This document shows positions 7,139 to 16,506 of a DNA stretch of 64,000 nucleotides, one piece after another. The notes beneath the pieces are model-generated. The model was not told the origin of the DNA and searched no databases. It saw only the letters and a list, made by a program, of their open reading frames with translations. Position numbers and translations under genes: made by a program. The stretch is taken from the NCBI GenBank assembly GCA_023440825.1, contig JAEXRL010000001.1:1-64000 (forward strand). The letters are read 5' to 3'. The first letter of the stretch is position 1. Each line of letters starts with the position of its first letter. The DNA comes from Pseudomonadota bacterium (GTDB lineage Bacteria > Pseudomonadota > Gammaproteobacteria > Burkholderiales > Burkholderiaceae_B).

Positions 7139-7324
7139 ATGAAAAATCTATTAGTTAACTTCTGGAAAGACGAAGACGGTGCAACGGCAATTGAATATGG
7201 TTTGATTGCGGGTTTAATTGCGGTGGCTATTATTGGCGCACTTATGCTAGTAAGTGGTGAGTTGAAAAATTTATTCGGCACGATATCAGAACGGTTAGAG
7301 GCAGTGGATGATGGGACAGCGTGA
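7139..7324 (+). CDS. flp: Flp-type prepilin
   Basis: A 61-residue major Flp pilin precursor. The start at 7139 has GGGGGAA upstream; the open frame extends further 5' without support. Leader peptide cleavage is expected after Gly in EDG/ATAIEYGLIAGL, giving a mature protein with Glu at +5 and Tyr at +6 as in Flp pilins, followed by a single hydrophobic assembly helix. It is first in the tad locus, as is usual, and would be processed by the peptidase encoded next. Confidence 0.95.
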   Translation: MKNLLVNFWKDEDGATAIEYGLIAGLIAVAIIGALMLVSGELKNLFGTISERLEAVDDGTA

Positions 7325-7367
7325 GATTTAGTTGGTAAGGTTACTGGGCAACTAGAGAATAGCGCTG

Positions 7368-7862
7368 ATGAATACAGTATTTCTTTATCAATGCTGTCTT
7401 GCCTTCTTGTGCGCTAGAGTTATTTTTTGCGACTTTAAACACAGAAAAATCCCCAACTCTCTACTCATTCTGTTCTTCCTGCTTTTTGCTGGACTTAGGT
7501 TTGTCTTGGGGCTGCAGCACGGCTTACCACTGGGGGTGGTGTCGGACTGGCCTCAAGCAGGCCTGGGATTTGTAGGTGGATTCATCATTTTTTTTCCTGT
7601 CTGGCTAGGACGACAGATGGGAGCTGCTGACGTGAAACTGATTGCCGTACTGGGTTTTGCTCTGGGCTGGCAAGCGGGTCTGGTGGTGGTGTTACTGGGA
7701 ACAGCGTTGGCAGGTGTGCATGCCTTGGTGTTGGTGTTATTACCGTCCTTAGAACAAAAATACGGCTTCGCTTTACCAGGCTCGCGTGTCAAGGCACGCA
7801 GCATACCATTAGGGGCCTGGTTGGCAGTGGCTTTACTGGGGTGGCTATGGATGCAATTTTAG
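7368..7862 (+). CDS. cpaA: Flp prepilin peptidase CpaA/TadV
   Basis: A 164-residue multi-spanning membrane aspartic peptidase of the A24 family that cleaves the Flp leader. The two catalytic Asp are visible: one in FCDFKHRKIPN (about residue 24) and one in the GxxD-type motif MGAADVKL (about residue 86). Short single-domain form typical of tad loci, lacking the methylase domain of PilD. It lies 43 bases after flp and overlaps the next gene. Confidence 0.93.
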   Translation: MNTVFLYQCCLAFLCARVIFCDFKHRKIPNSLLILFFLLFAGLRFVLGLQHGLPLGVVSDWPQAGLGFVGGFIIFFPVWLGRQMGAADVKLIAVLGFALGWQAGLVVVLLGTALAGVHALVLVLLPSLEQKYGFALPGSRVKARSIPLGAWLAVALLGWLWMQF

Positions 7863-8332
7863 CTCGCACGACACGCAGACAGCGCGGCGCCTATGCCTTG
7901 GAGTTTGCCTTGGCATTCCCCATTTTGTTTCTTCTTATCTATGCTCTGTTGACGTTTGGTTTGATCATGACCGCGCAACAGGCGCTTAATTATGCGGCTG
8001 AAACCGGTGCGCGTGCTGCCTTGATGGCGCCCACGCAAGGCTTGGGTATGGCCGCTAGAAAAGATATTGCCACGCTTAGTGCTGCCCAGCAGATTAGCTG
8101 GTTGAGCAGTTGGGTAGGCGCAGAGCAGCTTCAGGTTAATGCCGAGCTATTGCCTGCTGATAACCGTTTACAAGTTACCGTGGTGTACCACTATGCCCAA
8201 GCTCCTTTGATGCCCATGCTAGGGCCACAGGGGATGTTTGCCTTAGTAGTACCTGAGCGCTTAAGCAGCCAGGCCAGTGTGAATTTACAGGTGGCAGGCG
8301 TGTTGGCAGGGGAGGGGCTACATGCAGAATAA
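7847..8332 (+). CDS. tadE: TadE-like minor pseudopilin
   Basis: A 161-residue protein beginning with a basic stretch, then GAYALEFALAFPILFLLIY, the TadE-like N-terminal hydrophobic helix with Glu at +5 relative to the predicted cleavage after Gly. The helix anchors it in the inner membrane; the remainder is periplasmic. ATG at 7847 is preferred over GTG at 7841. It overlaps the end of cpaA and the start of the next gene, so it is co-translated. Confidence 0.85.
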   Translation: MDAILARTTRRQRGAYALEFALAFPILFLLIYALLTFGLIMTAQQALNYAAETGARAALMAPTQGLGMAARKDIATLSAAQQISWLSSWVGAEQLQVNAELLPADNRLQVTVVYHYAQAPLMPMLGPQGMFALVVPERLSSQASVNLQVAGVLAGEGLHAE

Positions 8333-8783
8333 AAAAAACGATCAGGCAGGGGTGGCCGCGATAGAGCTGAGCTTGGTGCTAGGGATTTTATTGCTAATTT
8401 TTGCTGGTCTAATTAGCTTTAGCCTGCTTTTTCTGGCGCAGCAGCGTGTGAGTCATTATGTAGGGGACATCGCGCGTGAAAGCAGAATGAATCCCTTATT
8501 GCAGCAGGCGGCGCAGTCAGATACGAATGAACAAATTAAAAACCATTTACTGGCATTGACTCGTCAAGATGCCGTGTTTGCCATGATAGGTGGTGAACCG
8601 ACACTGACGATGCAAGATGAGCAATGCAATGGCGCGCCCTGTCGTCGATTCACGCTTAGTTTGCCTGTGAATAATATTTTTTTTCAGCAATTGCTTGCAC
8701 TCGTTCTCAGTGACCAGGCGGGTAATTCGGTGTCTGCACTGACAGCCGAAGCGGCTGTGATTCTTACAGAGGGGGATACATGA
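8322..8783 (+). CDS. tadF: TadF/TadE-like minor pseudopilin
   Basis: A 153-residue protein with a short basic start and AGVAAIELSLVLGILLLIF, a TadE/F-type pseudopilin helix. Two Cys about 120 residues in (CNGAPC) may form a disulfide. A GGAGGGG sequence precedes the ATG, which lies inside the end of tadE; its own stop overlaps the cpaB start as ATGA. In many tad loci tadE and tadF are near the 3' end; here they precede cpaB. Confidence 0.8.
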   Translation: MQNKKNDQAGVAAIELSLVLGILLLIFAGLISFSLLFLAQQRVSHYVGDIARESRMNPLLQQAAQSDTNEQIKNHLLALTRQDAVFAMIGGEPTLTMQDEQCNGAPCRRFTLSLPVNNIFFQQLLALVLSDQAGNSVSALTAEAAVILTEGDT

Positions 8784-9730
8784 GCGGTGTCATGAAAGTC
8801 GTGGCGGTGATATTGCTGTTTTTGGCGGCAGCTCTTATTGGCTTAGCCGTGTGGTTGGGTATGCGGCCCAAGCCCGTGCCCGCGCCCATTGTGTTGGAAC
8901 CACGTAGCGAGCAGGCTCCTGCCATGGAATTGCATACGGTGATTGTTACGGCTAAGGCGCTCAAGGCAGGGGAGCGGCTTAGTGCAGAGCATCTGCAGCT
9001 GGTTCAGTGGCCAGTGGTTCCCAGTCAGGGCTTTGAGGAGCTGGCCCAGTTAGAGGGGAAAGTGCTGCGTTACGACCTGGATGAAGGTGTACCCGTTTTA
9101 CACAGTGCCTTAGCGCGTAGTCTGGCTTCTTATTTGGAAGAGGGGGAACGTGCGGTCACCATCGCGGTCGATGCGAATTCGGGCGCCAACAATAGAGTGA
9201 GTCCGGGTGATTTGGTCGATGTGTTTTTCACGTTTAGCAGCAGTGGCGAGATCAGTAATACGCAGGCGCGCCTGTTGTTGCCCAGAGTGCGCGTCCTGTC
9301 GTATGGGCGCGATTCGGTAGCCGGCCCCGAGCAGGCCGATAGCAGTCCATCACGGCAGGACAGTCAGGCACGTAATGCCATGTTAGCGGTGCCCGAGGCC
9401 GCCGTGAATCAGATCTTATTGGCAGCGCGTAGCGGTAACTTGCAACTTGTATTGCGTTCACCTCAAGACGAGTCTTTACCAGACAGTGATTTGTTTCCGG
9501 AGTTCGTCACGCTGATGCCCACTAAAAAAAGCCTGAGTGCTGAGCAAAAGCAGGCGGTGGACTCGCCGTCTAACCGCGCTTTGGCGGGGCTAAGCCTGCG
9601 GGAGTTCGCCTTGAGTGCGGAGCAGGCGCAGAACCAGCCGCAAGCGACACAGGGAACGGCGGGTGCGAGTGTGCCCGAGCGTCGTGCCGAAGTGATTCGA
9701 GGTGGTCGTGTAGAAGTGGTGCAGTATTGA
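8780..9730 (+). CDS. cpaB: Flp pilus assembly protein CpaB/RcpC
   Basis: A 316-residue periplasmic protein with one N-terminal membrane helix (about 8-28) and a SAF domain (about residues 52-115, TAKALKAGERLSAEHLQLVQWP), then the CpaB-specific domain with NNRVSPGDLVDVFFTF. It is thought to stabilise the secretin in the pilus machine. The start overlaps the tadF stop as ATGA and its stop overlaps the secretin start. The C-terminal 60 residues are Gln/Ala-rich and probably disordered. Confidence 0.92.
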   Translation: MSGVMKVVAVILLFLAAALIGLAVWLGMRPKPVPAPIVLEPRSEQAPAMELHTVIVTAKALKAGERLSAEHLQLVQWPVVPSQGFEELAQLEGKVLRYDLDEGVPVLHSALARSLASYLEEGERAVTIAVDANSGANNRVSPGDLVDVFFTFSSSGEISNTQARLLLPRVRVLSYGRDSVAGPEQADSSPSRQDSQARNAMLAVPEAAVNQILLAARSGNLQLVLRSPQDESLPDSDLFPEFVTLMPTKKSLSAEQKQAVDSPSNRALAGLSLREFALSAEQAQNQPQATQGTAGASVPERRAEVIRGGRVEVVQY

Positions 9731-11070
9731 TGGGGCCTAAGACAATGAAATTACAGATAAAACGAACAGTGGGCACAATCAGTCTGGTCAGTGCTGTGGT
9801 ACTGGGGCTGGGGCTTTCGACCACGCAGATAACGTGGGCGCAAAGTGCCAGTACGGAGCGCAGCGTGCAGTTGGTGGTCAATGATCAGGACATATTACGT
9901 TTTCCCCAGGTGCCTGTACGCTTGGCCATAGGCGATGACAGTGTGGCACACGTACAGTTATTGTCGCCGACCGCTGGGCGGCAGGGAGAGGTCTTGATTG
10001 TGGGCAAGCGCCCCGGGGAAACCGAGTTGCGCGTCTGGATGCCGGGCAGTCAGCGTGAACAACGCTGGACGATTACAGTCAGTAGCCAAGTGGCCCAAAA
10101 GCTGAGTGCAAGCGGGCGTAGCTTAGCAGCAGATTTGGGCACAGCAGGTGGGCAAACCTTGATTACGGGTGAGTCTGCCAGCCTGCTGGAGCACCAAGAG
10201 GCGCTGGCGGCGGCACGTGAGGCAGGAGATGGCCCCATTGCCGATCTATCGCAGATTACCACCAGTGGCATGGTGCAGGTCGAGGTAAAGGTGGTGGAGG
10301 TTTCCCGCGAGGTGATGAAAGACATTGGTTTAGATACCAGTGCCATGCATGGCCGCCGCTGGGCGGGCACGTCCAGTTTGCTGCCTTCTGCCTTATCGGG
10401 TGGGCTCAATCTAATGTATCGCTCGCGAGACTTTAATGCCACTTTGAACTTACTGGAGCAAAACGGCTTGGCCCGTGTCTTGGCAGAACCCACTTTGGTG
10501 GCCATGTCTGGGCACAGCGCTAGCTTTTTATCCGGAGGCGAAATCCCCATTCCCGTCTCGGGTGGCTTGGGCACAACCACTGTGGAGTACAAGCCATTTG
10601 GTATAGGCCTGACTGTATCACCCACGGTCTTATCGCCCGAACGTATTGCCTTGAAAGTGGCCCCCGAAGCCAGTGAGCTGGATTTCAGTACTGTGATGAG
10701 GGTAGGAGAGGGTGCCGTGATGCCAGCGATACGTACCCGTCGGGCCGACACCACGGTAGAGCTGGGTGATGGTGAAAGCTACATTATTAGTGGCTTGGTA
10801 TCACGCCAAACCAGTGCCGCCGTTAAAAAAATTCCCTTCCTGGGCGATTTGCCGATTTTGGGCAGCTTCTTTCGTAATGTGCAGTACAGCCAAAAAGAGC
10901 TGGAATTGGTGATTGCGGTAACGCCACGCCTGATCAAACCCATACAGCGCGGTACCGACTTGAAGTTTCCGGGTGAGCGTCAGGAGAAAGTCGACGATGC
11001 ACCGAATGCCTGGGGCTATTTTTTATTAGGTCGCCATGGCTACGAGCAAATGCCTGGCTTTTCCCGCTAA
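9730..11070 (+). CDS. cpaC: Flp pilus secretin CpaC/RcpA
   Basis: A 446-residue outer-membrane secretin subunit. Signal peptide to about residue 38, a BON-like/pilus formation N domain (about 45-120), and a C-terminal type II/III secretin domain (about 250-410). The family segments LAEPTLVAMSG, FLSGGEIPIPV and PFLGDLPILGSFF are clear. ATG at 9730 overlaps the cpaB TGA; the ATG at 9745 would also give a good signal peptide. It forms the gated channel through which the Flp pilus leaves the cell. Confidence 0.94.
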   Translation: MGPKTMKLQIKRTVGTISLVSAVVLGLGLSTTQITWAQSASTERSVQLVVNDQDILRFPQVPVRLAIGDDSVAHVQLLSPTAGRQGEVLIVGKRPGETELRVWMPGSQREQRWTITVSSQVAQKLSASGRSLAADLGTAGGQTLITGESASLLEHQEALAAAREAGDGPIADLSQITTSGMVQVEVKVVEVSREVMKDIGLDTSAMHGRRWAGTSSLLPSALSGGLNLMYRSRDFNATLNLLEQNGLARVLAEPTLVAMSGHSASFLSGGEIPIPVSGGLGTTTVEYKPFGIGLTVSPTVLSPERIALKVAPEASELDFSTVMRVGEGAVMPAIRTRRADTTVELGDGESYIISGLVSRQTSAAVKKIPFLGDLPILGSFFRNVQYSQKELELVIAVTPRLIKPIQRGTDLKFPGERQEKVDDAPNAWGYFLLGRHGYEQMPGFSR

Positions 11071-11086
11071 ATAGGAAGGAGTGCGC

Positions 11087-12370
11087 ATGGAGCCTACCTA
11101 TAGGGAATATCTGCTGCTAACGAACGAACCTGAGCTGGCGCAACGCATGAATCAGTTCGCACCACAAGGCGTGAGCCTTAAGGTAGTGCCAGCCAGCCAG
11201 GGCACGGTGCGCCAGTTATGGCAGGCCGGTACGCAGCAGGTGGTGTTTTTTGATTTTTACGCGAGTGAGCATGTGGCGCAGATGGCCAAGCTGGTACGCG
11301 ATTGCGCCCAGTGGGAGCCGGACTGCCAGCGTGTGGCGGTAGGCAATAGCACGTGCTCGGATGCTGTATTGGAAGCCTTGCGTGCAGGCGTACACGAGTT
11401 TGTGAACTTGAATCAGCCCGATAGCCTAGCCAATGAGCTGATTCGGGTAACATCGGTGCGCCCGGCTGCTGCGACGCCGATGCGTGCTACGTCTTGCCCG
11501 CATATTATGTTGCTGGGAGCCAGGGCAGGGGTGGGTACCAGCACCTTGGCAGCCAGTCTGGCGTATATATTGCAACAGCACTGTAATGAACAGGTAGGAG
11601 ACAGTAAGGATCGCGATGTGTCGACCTTGCCTTTGCAGCACAGAGTCGCTTTGCTGGACTTGGGCTGGCCTACGGGGGATGCGGCGCTTTACTTGGATGT
11701 GCATAGCGATTTTGATTTTATACAGGCGGCACTGGAGCGGCAGCGTTTGGATGAAACCATGCTGAGCGCTGCGCTGGCGCAGCACAGCAGTGGCTTGAAT
11801 GTGTTGAGTCTGCCTAGCGATCCGCAACGTCTGCACCAGCTAAGCAGTGGTGATGCCAGCAGTGTGGGTGCGTATTTACGCAGCACCATGGCCAGCGTGG
11901 TGGTGGATGGTGGGGGCTTTCCTAACCCCGCCTTACTTAAAGAACTGGAAGCGGACGAGCAGGAGCTACTGCTGGTGTGCGATCAAAGTTTAAGTGCGTT
12001 GGTGGCGTTGGCTGATACGCTGGCTGAGCGGGCCAGGCAGTCGTTGAGCAAACAGCCTAAGTTAATTGTTAATCAGTACGACACGCGCTATGGCTTGTCG
12101 GCTGAGGCGATTGCCAAACGCTTTGATCTGGAGTTGCTTGCCGTGTTACCCGATCGTCGTGCTGAACATATGGGTAGTGCCAGTGTGGGCAAGCTATTGG
12201 TGCAAACGCATGAGAAAGATAGTTACACACGTGCTGTACAGGGACTCTGCCAATCCTTGATGGCGTCCGGGTACAACACATTAAGCAGCCCCGCAGCCAG
12301 CTCGCTGTGGGGACAAATGAAGACGAGTTGGGGTCGGCTTAAGCCGAAAAAAAATAAGGTTAAAGCATGA
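11087..12370 (+). CDS. tadZ: TadZ/CpaE-like pilus localisation ATPase
   Basis: A 427-residue protein with a receiver-like N-terminal domain (about 1-125) and a ParA/MinD-like domain starting around 140. The P-loop is atypical: GARAGVGTSTLA replaces the KGGVGKT form, with neither lysine present, as in atypical TadZ proteins that bind but barely hydrolyse nucleotide. TadZ marks the polar assembly site of the Flp machine. AGGAAGGAG lies five bases before ATG 11087. Its stop overlaps the cpaF start. Confidence 0.9.
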   Translation: MEPTYREYLLLTNEPELAQRMNQFAPQGVSLKVVPASQGTVRQLWQAGTQQVVFFDFYASEHVAQMAKLVRDCAQWEPDCQRVAVGNSTCSDAVLEALRAGVHEFVNLNQPDSLANELIRVTSVRPAAATPMRATSCPHIMLLGARAGVGTSTLAASLAYILQQHCNEQVGDSKDRDVSTLPLQHRVALLDLGWPTGDAALYLDVHSDFDFIQAALERQRLDETMLSAALAQHSSGLNVLSLPSDPQRLHQLSSGDASSVGAYLRSTMASVVVDGGGFPNPALLKELEADEQELLLVCDQSLSALVALADTLAERARQSLSKQPKLIVNQYDTRYGLSAEAIAKRFDLELLAVLPDRRAEHMGSASVGKLLVQTHEKDSYTRAVQGLCQSLMASGYNTLSSPAASSLWGQMKTSWGRLKPKKNKVKA

Positions 12371-13707
12371 ATACCATGTCTATATTAGGCAATGCGCCAG
12401 ACTTGACTCAAATCCGAGAGCAAGCTCACGAGCATTTGTTGGCACGCATCGAAGAGCTAGGCGCTGAGTTTGGCCGTTGGACTCGGCAGGCAATACAAGA
12501 CTTTGTGGGCATTGAGGTGGCAAGCTTTGTGCGTATTAAACGCATCGCCATTAACGAGAGCGAGGTTCGCGACCTGGTGCAGTTGCTGACCAAAGAGCTG
12601 GCCGGTTTAGGCCCTTTGGAGGACTTGCTAGAGGACCCCGAGGTTGAAGACATTCTGATTAACGGCTACGACAGTATTTTCGTCTCGCGTGGCGGGGTAC
12701 TGGGTAAAGAGCCCAGCCGCTTTAGTGATAATAACCATGTGCTGCGTATCGTACGACGGATACTGGCGCCCTTAGGCCGACGTCTGGATGAGTCGGTGCC
12801 CATGGTGGATGCGCGTTTGCCCGATGGTGGCCGCCTGAACGTGGTGATACACCCCTTGGCGGTAGATGGGCCTATGGTGTCGATACGAAAATTTCGTAAA
12901 GACCCCTTAAAGCCAGACGATCTTTTAAAGCTGGGCGCTTTTGATGAGCCAATTTATAACTTGCTGCAAGCTGCTGTGGCAGCGCGCTGCAATATACTGA
13001 TTTCCGGCGGCACGAGTTCGGGGAAAACGTCTTTGCTAAATGCTCTGGCGTTTTTTGTACCGCGCGGCGAACGTGTGGTGACCGTAGAAGATACGGCCGA
13101 GCTGGCCTTGAATCACCCTCATGTGGTGCGCTTGGAGGCACGTCAGGCCGGGTATGACGGCAGTGGTGAAATTTCCATCCGTGATTTGATCCGGAATAGT
13201 TTGCGTATGCGCCCGGATCGTGTGGTGGTGGGCGAGGTGCGTGGTGCTGAGGTGATTGATATGCTGCAAGCCATGAATACCGGACATGAGGGCTCGATGG
13301 CGACCATACACGCGAACTCGCCCCGAGAATGCTTGTACCGTATGGAGATGCTCGCTGGCTTTGCCGGTTTTCAGGGAAGTGAAGACAGTTTGCGCAGACA
13401 GATCGCCAGTGCACTGGATTTCATTATTCAGATCGGTCGCCTGCCAAATGGCAAACGCCGTATCTTATCCATTACTGAAGTGACGGGCATGGGGGATGGT
13501 GTGATCTCCATGCAGGAGCTGTATAAGCACGAAAGCTATGTGGGGCCAGACGAGCAGGATATGGATCGCTGGGTCAGCCTGGGTATTCATCCGCATACGC
13601 GCAAGTTGACGGCCTACCGTGATCAGCTCAGCGCGACGGCGCAGGCTCAGGATCATAGTGGCAACGAGCCCAAAGAAGGGGGTGGCTTCTGGGATTGGAG
13701 GCGCTAA
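12367..13707 (+). CDS. cpaF: Flp pilus assembly ATPase CpaF/TadA
   Basis: A 446-residue secretion ATPase of the type II/IV superfamily that powers pilus assembly. The Walker A motif ISGGTSSGKTSLL lies at about 217-230; Asp and His boxes follow (VTVEDTAEL, then EVRGAEVIDMLQAMNTGHEGS at Walker B). Length and domain order are normal. Start overlaps the tadZ stop (ATGA) and its stop overlaps the tadB start (TAATG). Confidence 0.96.
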   Translation: MNTMSILGNAPDLTQIREQAHEHLLARIEELGAEFGRWTRQAIQDFVGIEVASFVRIKRIAINESEVRDLVQLLTKELAGLGPLEDLLEDPEVEDILINGYDSIFVSRGGVLGKEPSRFSDNNHVLRIVRRILAPLGRRLDESVPMVDARLPDGGRLNVVIHPLAVDGPMVSIRKFRKDPLKPDDLLKLGAFDEPIYNLLQAAVAARCNILISGGTSSGKTSLLNALAFFVPRGERVVTVEDTAELALNHPHVVRLEARQAGYDGSGEISIRDLIRNSLRMRPDRVVVGEVRGAEVIDMLQAMNTGHEGSMATIHANSPRECLYRMEMLAGFAGFQGSEDSLRRQIASALDFIIQIGRLPNGKRRILSITEVTGMGDGVISMQELYKHESYVGPDEQDMDRWVSLGIHPHTRKLTAYRDQLSATAQAQDHSGNEPKEGGGFWDWRR

Positions 13708-14621
13708 TGTATGCCGTGCTGCTTGCTTTGCTGGCCGTTGTTCTGTGTTTGGTAGCGCTCGTGCTGTGGTGGCACGCCGGGCGTAGCCGTGCGCGGCAAT
13801 TATCTCGGGCAGTACTTGAGCAGCAATTGGCACGGCGTATGGATGTGACTCAGGGCGTCAGTCATAGGCCACAGGCTTGGCAAGGAGGCCCCAAAAGCTG
13901 GCAGGAGCGACTGTTACGCGCAGGGCTGCAACCGAGTAAAACGGTGTTAATGCTGTGGGCTGGGGCATGCCTTGTACCGCCTTTATTGCTGCTTGTGCTG
14001 ATCGGGCCAGTTGCCGCACTGGCTTACTTGTGTGCGTCCTTACTGGGTTCGTATGTGTTTATCTGGTTACGTACGGATAAACGTCAACGCAAAGCGATTT
14101 CTCAAATTCCTGATTTCTTGGATTTGATCGTACGCCTGATTACCATTGGTCAGAGCATGGGGGCCGCGTTTTTAAGCGCCGCGGATCAGACCACAGGCCC
14201 CTTGGGTGAAATCTTACAAGAGGCCAAGTCCTTACATCAGTCTGGACAGGAGCTGGATCTGGTATTACGCACGGTTGCGCGTCGCCACGGTATACACGAG
14301 CTGTTTTTAGTGGGTTCGGTGGTAGGGGTGGCATTGCGTTTTGGTGGCCGTAGCGATCAGACCATGGAGCGTATGGCCGGATTTATGCGCGATCGTGAGT
14401 CGGCACGTAATGAGCTGGTGGCCATGTCGGCGGAAGTGCGCTTGTCTGCCTGGGTGCTGGCTTTACTACCAGCGGGTATTGCCTTGTACATCATGTTATT
14501 TAACAACCAGTTGTTTATGACTATGTGGCTGGACCCGGTAGGGTTTCGCATGCTGATCGGGGCAGCGCTGTTGCAACTGGGCGGTTGTTATTGGTTGTAC
14601 CGCATGGCTCGGAATGTATAG
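13707..14621 (+). CDS. tadB: Flp pilus inner-membrane platform protein TadB
   Basis: A 304-residue GspF/TadC-superfamily membrane protein, with hydrophobic segments near the N-terminus, around 80-120 and at the C-terminal end. The T2SF domain contains FLDLIVRLITIGQSMGAAF. GGAGG lies just before ATG 13707, which overlaps the cpaF stop. TadB and TadC together form the inner-membrane platform on which CpaF acts. Confidence 0.92.
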   Translation: MYAVLLALLAVVLCLVALVLWWHAGRSRARQLSRAVLEQQLARRMDVTQGVSHRPQAWQGGPKSWQERLLRAGLQPSKTVLMLWAGACLVPPLLLLVLIGPVAALAYLCASLLGSYVFIWLRTDKRQRKAISQIPDFLDLIVRLITIGQSMGAAFLSAADQTTGPLGEILQEAKSLHQSGQELDLVLRTVARRHGIHELFLVGSVVGVALRFGGRSDQTMERMAGFMRDRESARNELVAMSAEVRLSAWVLALLPAGIALYIMLFNNQLFMTMWLDPVGFRMLIGAALLQLGGCYWLYRMARNV

Positions 14622-14631
14622 GAGCATGATA

Positions 14632-15609
14632 ATGCAAAACTGGGAGCCTGAAGTTGTCTTGATGTGGGCGGGGGTGTTGTGCGCTTTGGCCAGCCTGCTG
14701 TTGCTGTTGATTTGGTTAGGGCTGGGTGTGCGTAATCGCCATCAGCAAGGTCGTTTAAGTCAAGCCATGGAGCAGCGTCTGGCTAGGCCGGAACCCGTTA
14801 CGCCTGTCGCTAAGCCGCAGCAAGGTTTGGCGCAGATCAAGGACAAGGCCAGCGGTGTGGGCGCGCGTTGGTTGCATGGCCGTTTTGGCGACAGCCTGCT
14901 GGCACAAGAGGACAGGCAGTTAATCAACAACTCGGGTTACCAGGACTTAGAGGCGGCGCGGCATTACTTTGTTTTGGCGCGGGGTGTTTTAAGTATAGGG
15001 CTGGCCGTTTTGTGTAATGTCTTGCCAGTGGTCAGCAAGCTAAATCAGTTCATTCCGTTTATTGCGGTGTTTTTTGGTTTTGCCTTGGGCTGGATGCTAC
15101 CAAAATGGGCTTTCATGTACAGAGCAGCACAGCGCCGCAAGCAGATAGCCGAAGAGTTACCCTTGTTTGTGGATATGTTGCGCCTGCTGCAAGGGGTAGG
15201 CTTGTCCATGGATCAGACCTTGCACACGATAGAGCGGGACTTTCAGGATGTCTTGCCGGTGCTAGGGGGGGAGTTAAGTGTAGCGGTAGAGCAATATGCC
15301 CGTGGCCGTACACGCGCTCAGTCCTTGGAACGTATAGCGCAAAACTTCGATAACGAAGATCTGGAAGTGATTTGTCGCTTGATTGTGCAGGTGGATCAGC
15401 ACGGTGGTGCCATGCAAGAGCCTTTGCACCGCTTTGGTGTGCGCTTGCGTGAGCAGCGGCGACTCGAGCTAAAAGAGCGGGTAGGAAAATTAACCGTAAA
15501 AATGACAGGTGTGATGGTGCTTACTCTCATGCCTGCGCTGCTCATCATTACTGCGGGGGCTGGCTTTTTAGCCTTGTTTCGCGGCCTTGGGCGTGTCATG
15601 GGAGGATAA
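14632..15609 (+). CDS. tadC: Flp pilus inner-membrane platform protein TadC
   Basis: A 325-residue GspF-superfamily partner of TadB. Visible: N-terminal membrane helix (about 9-30), central hydrophobic pair (about 115-160), the T2SF domain with ELPLFVDMLRLLQGVGLSMDQ, and a C-terminal helix. ATG 14632 is chosen because AGGAG lies seven bases upstream; two earlier in-frame ATGs are too close to it. Ten bases after tadB. Confidence 0.92.
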   Translation: MQNWEPEVVLMWAGVLCALASLLLLLIWLGLGVRNRHQQGRLSQAMEQRLARPEPVTPVAKPQQGLAQIKDKASGVGARWLHGRFGDSLLAQEDRQLINNSGYQDLEAARHYFVLARGVLSIGLAVLCNVLPVVSKLNQFIPFIAVFFGFALGWMLPKWAFMYRAAQRRKQIAEELPLFVDMLRLLQGVGLSMDQTLHTIERDFQDVLPVLGGELSVAVEQYARGRTRAQSLERIAQNFDNEDLEVICRLIVQVDQHGGAMQEPLHRFGVRLREQRRLELKERVGKLTVKMTGVMVLTLMPALLIITAGAGFLALFRGLGRVMGG

Positions 15610-15612
15610 GCA

Positions 15613-16491
15613 GTGACTAAGACATTGAAAACCACGATTGCCGTATCCGCTGCGCTCTTGTTATTAAGCGCTTGTGCCGGTACGCGTACAGATTCGGCTT
15701 ATGAACTGATGCGTGAACAACAAGAGCAGCAAGCCTATGTACAAGGCAAAGAGATAGAGCATTGGGAAAAACGTAAGCCCAGCAATCAGCAAATGGCTGT
15801 GCATTTGTTGCAGCAGACCTTGGATCAAGGCAAGTACTTTGCGGCTCTGGCCTATGCGGATGCTATGCAGGCCGAGTACGGCCAGGCACCCGAGTTGTTA
15901 ATTTTACGTGCCGAGGCCTTAAGGCAGACTGGGCAGTTGCCCGAAGCCGTACAGATATACCAGAACTTGACCAAAACGGCGAATAGTGCGCGTGCCTGGC
16001 AAGGTCTGGGTTTGATCGCAGGCGGTCAGGGTGATTACGCTCAGGCAGCCATATATCTGGCACGTGCCGCTAGCCTGGAGCCAGCCGATGCCGAGCTGCA
16101 AAGCGATTTGGCTTATGCCAGTTTGCGAGCCGGGCAGCCCGACCAAGCGCGCTTAGCGTTAGGCAAAGCGGCGGAGCTAGACCCCGATAATGGCCGGATT
16201 TTAAGCAATATGGCCTTGTTTTTACTGGTTAATGGTGAGCCTAACCGGGCTGCTTATGTGATGGAACATGCGGGCATGCCTCAGACCGCTCAAACGGCAG
16301 TGCTGGACATGGCGACCCAAATCGTACAGGAACTACGACAGTTGCAGGTGCAGCGCCAGCAGCAGGCTAGACAGCCAGCTGCTGTGGTGGTGAACACGTC
16401 TGCCCCACAGACCAGTCAGTCTGAGGCACCACCCGCTACAAGCAATTTGCATCGGCCATTGCTGGAAAGCATGAGTTCGGTGACTCATTAA
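15613..16491 (+). CDS. tadD: TadD-like TPR lipoprotein
   Basis: A 292-residue lipoprotein with a signal ending in LLSAC, followed by tandem tetratricopeptide repeats between about 75 and 230 (for example WQGLGLIAGGQGDYAQAAIY). The C-terminus is Gln/Pro/Ser-rich. GTG start three bases after tadC, with GGAGG upstream. TadD acts as an outer-membrane pilotin or scaffold for the secretin in other Tad systems. Confidence 0.9.
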   Translation: MTKTLKTTIAVSAALLLLSACAGTRTDSAYELMREQQEQQAYVQGKEIEHWEKRKPSNQQMAVHLLQQTLDQGKYFAALAYADAMQAEYGQAPELLILRAEALRQTGQLPEAVQIYQNLTKTANSARAWQGLGLIAGGQGDYAQAAIYLARAASLEPADAELQSDLAYASLRAGQPDQARLALGKAAELDPDNGRILSNMALFLLVNGEPNRAAYVMEHAGMPQTAQTAVLDMATQIVQELRQLQVQRQQQARQPAAVVVNTSAPQTSQSEAPPATSNLHRPLLESMSSVTH

Positions 16492-16506
16492 ATCCGAGGA
16501 CAAAAC

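Noticed and set aside
6940..7158. Plus-strand frame upstream of flp
   Set aside because: It has no ribosome-binding site or family match and overlaps the well-supported flp start in another frame.
12872..13414. Minus-strand frame of 180 codons opposite cpaF
   Set aside because: It is antisense to conserved cpaF motifs and has low-complexity His/Pro/Arg composition.
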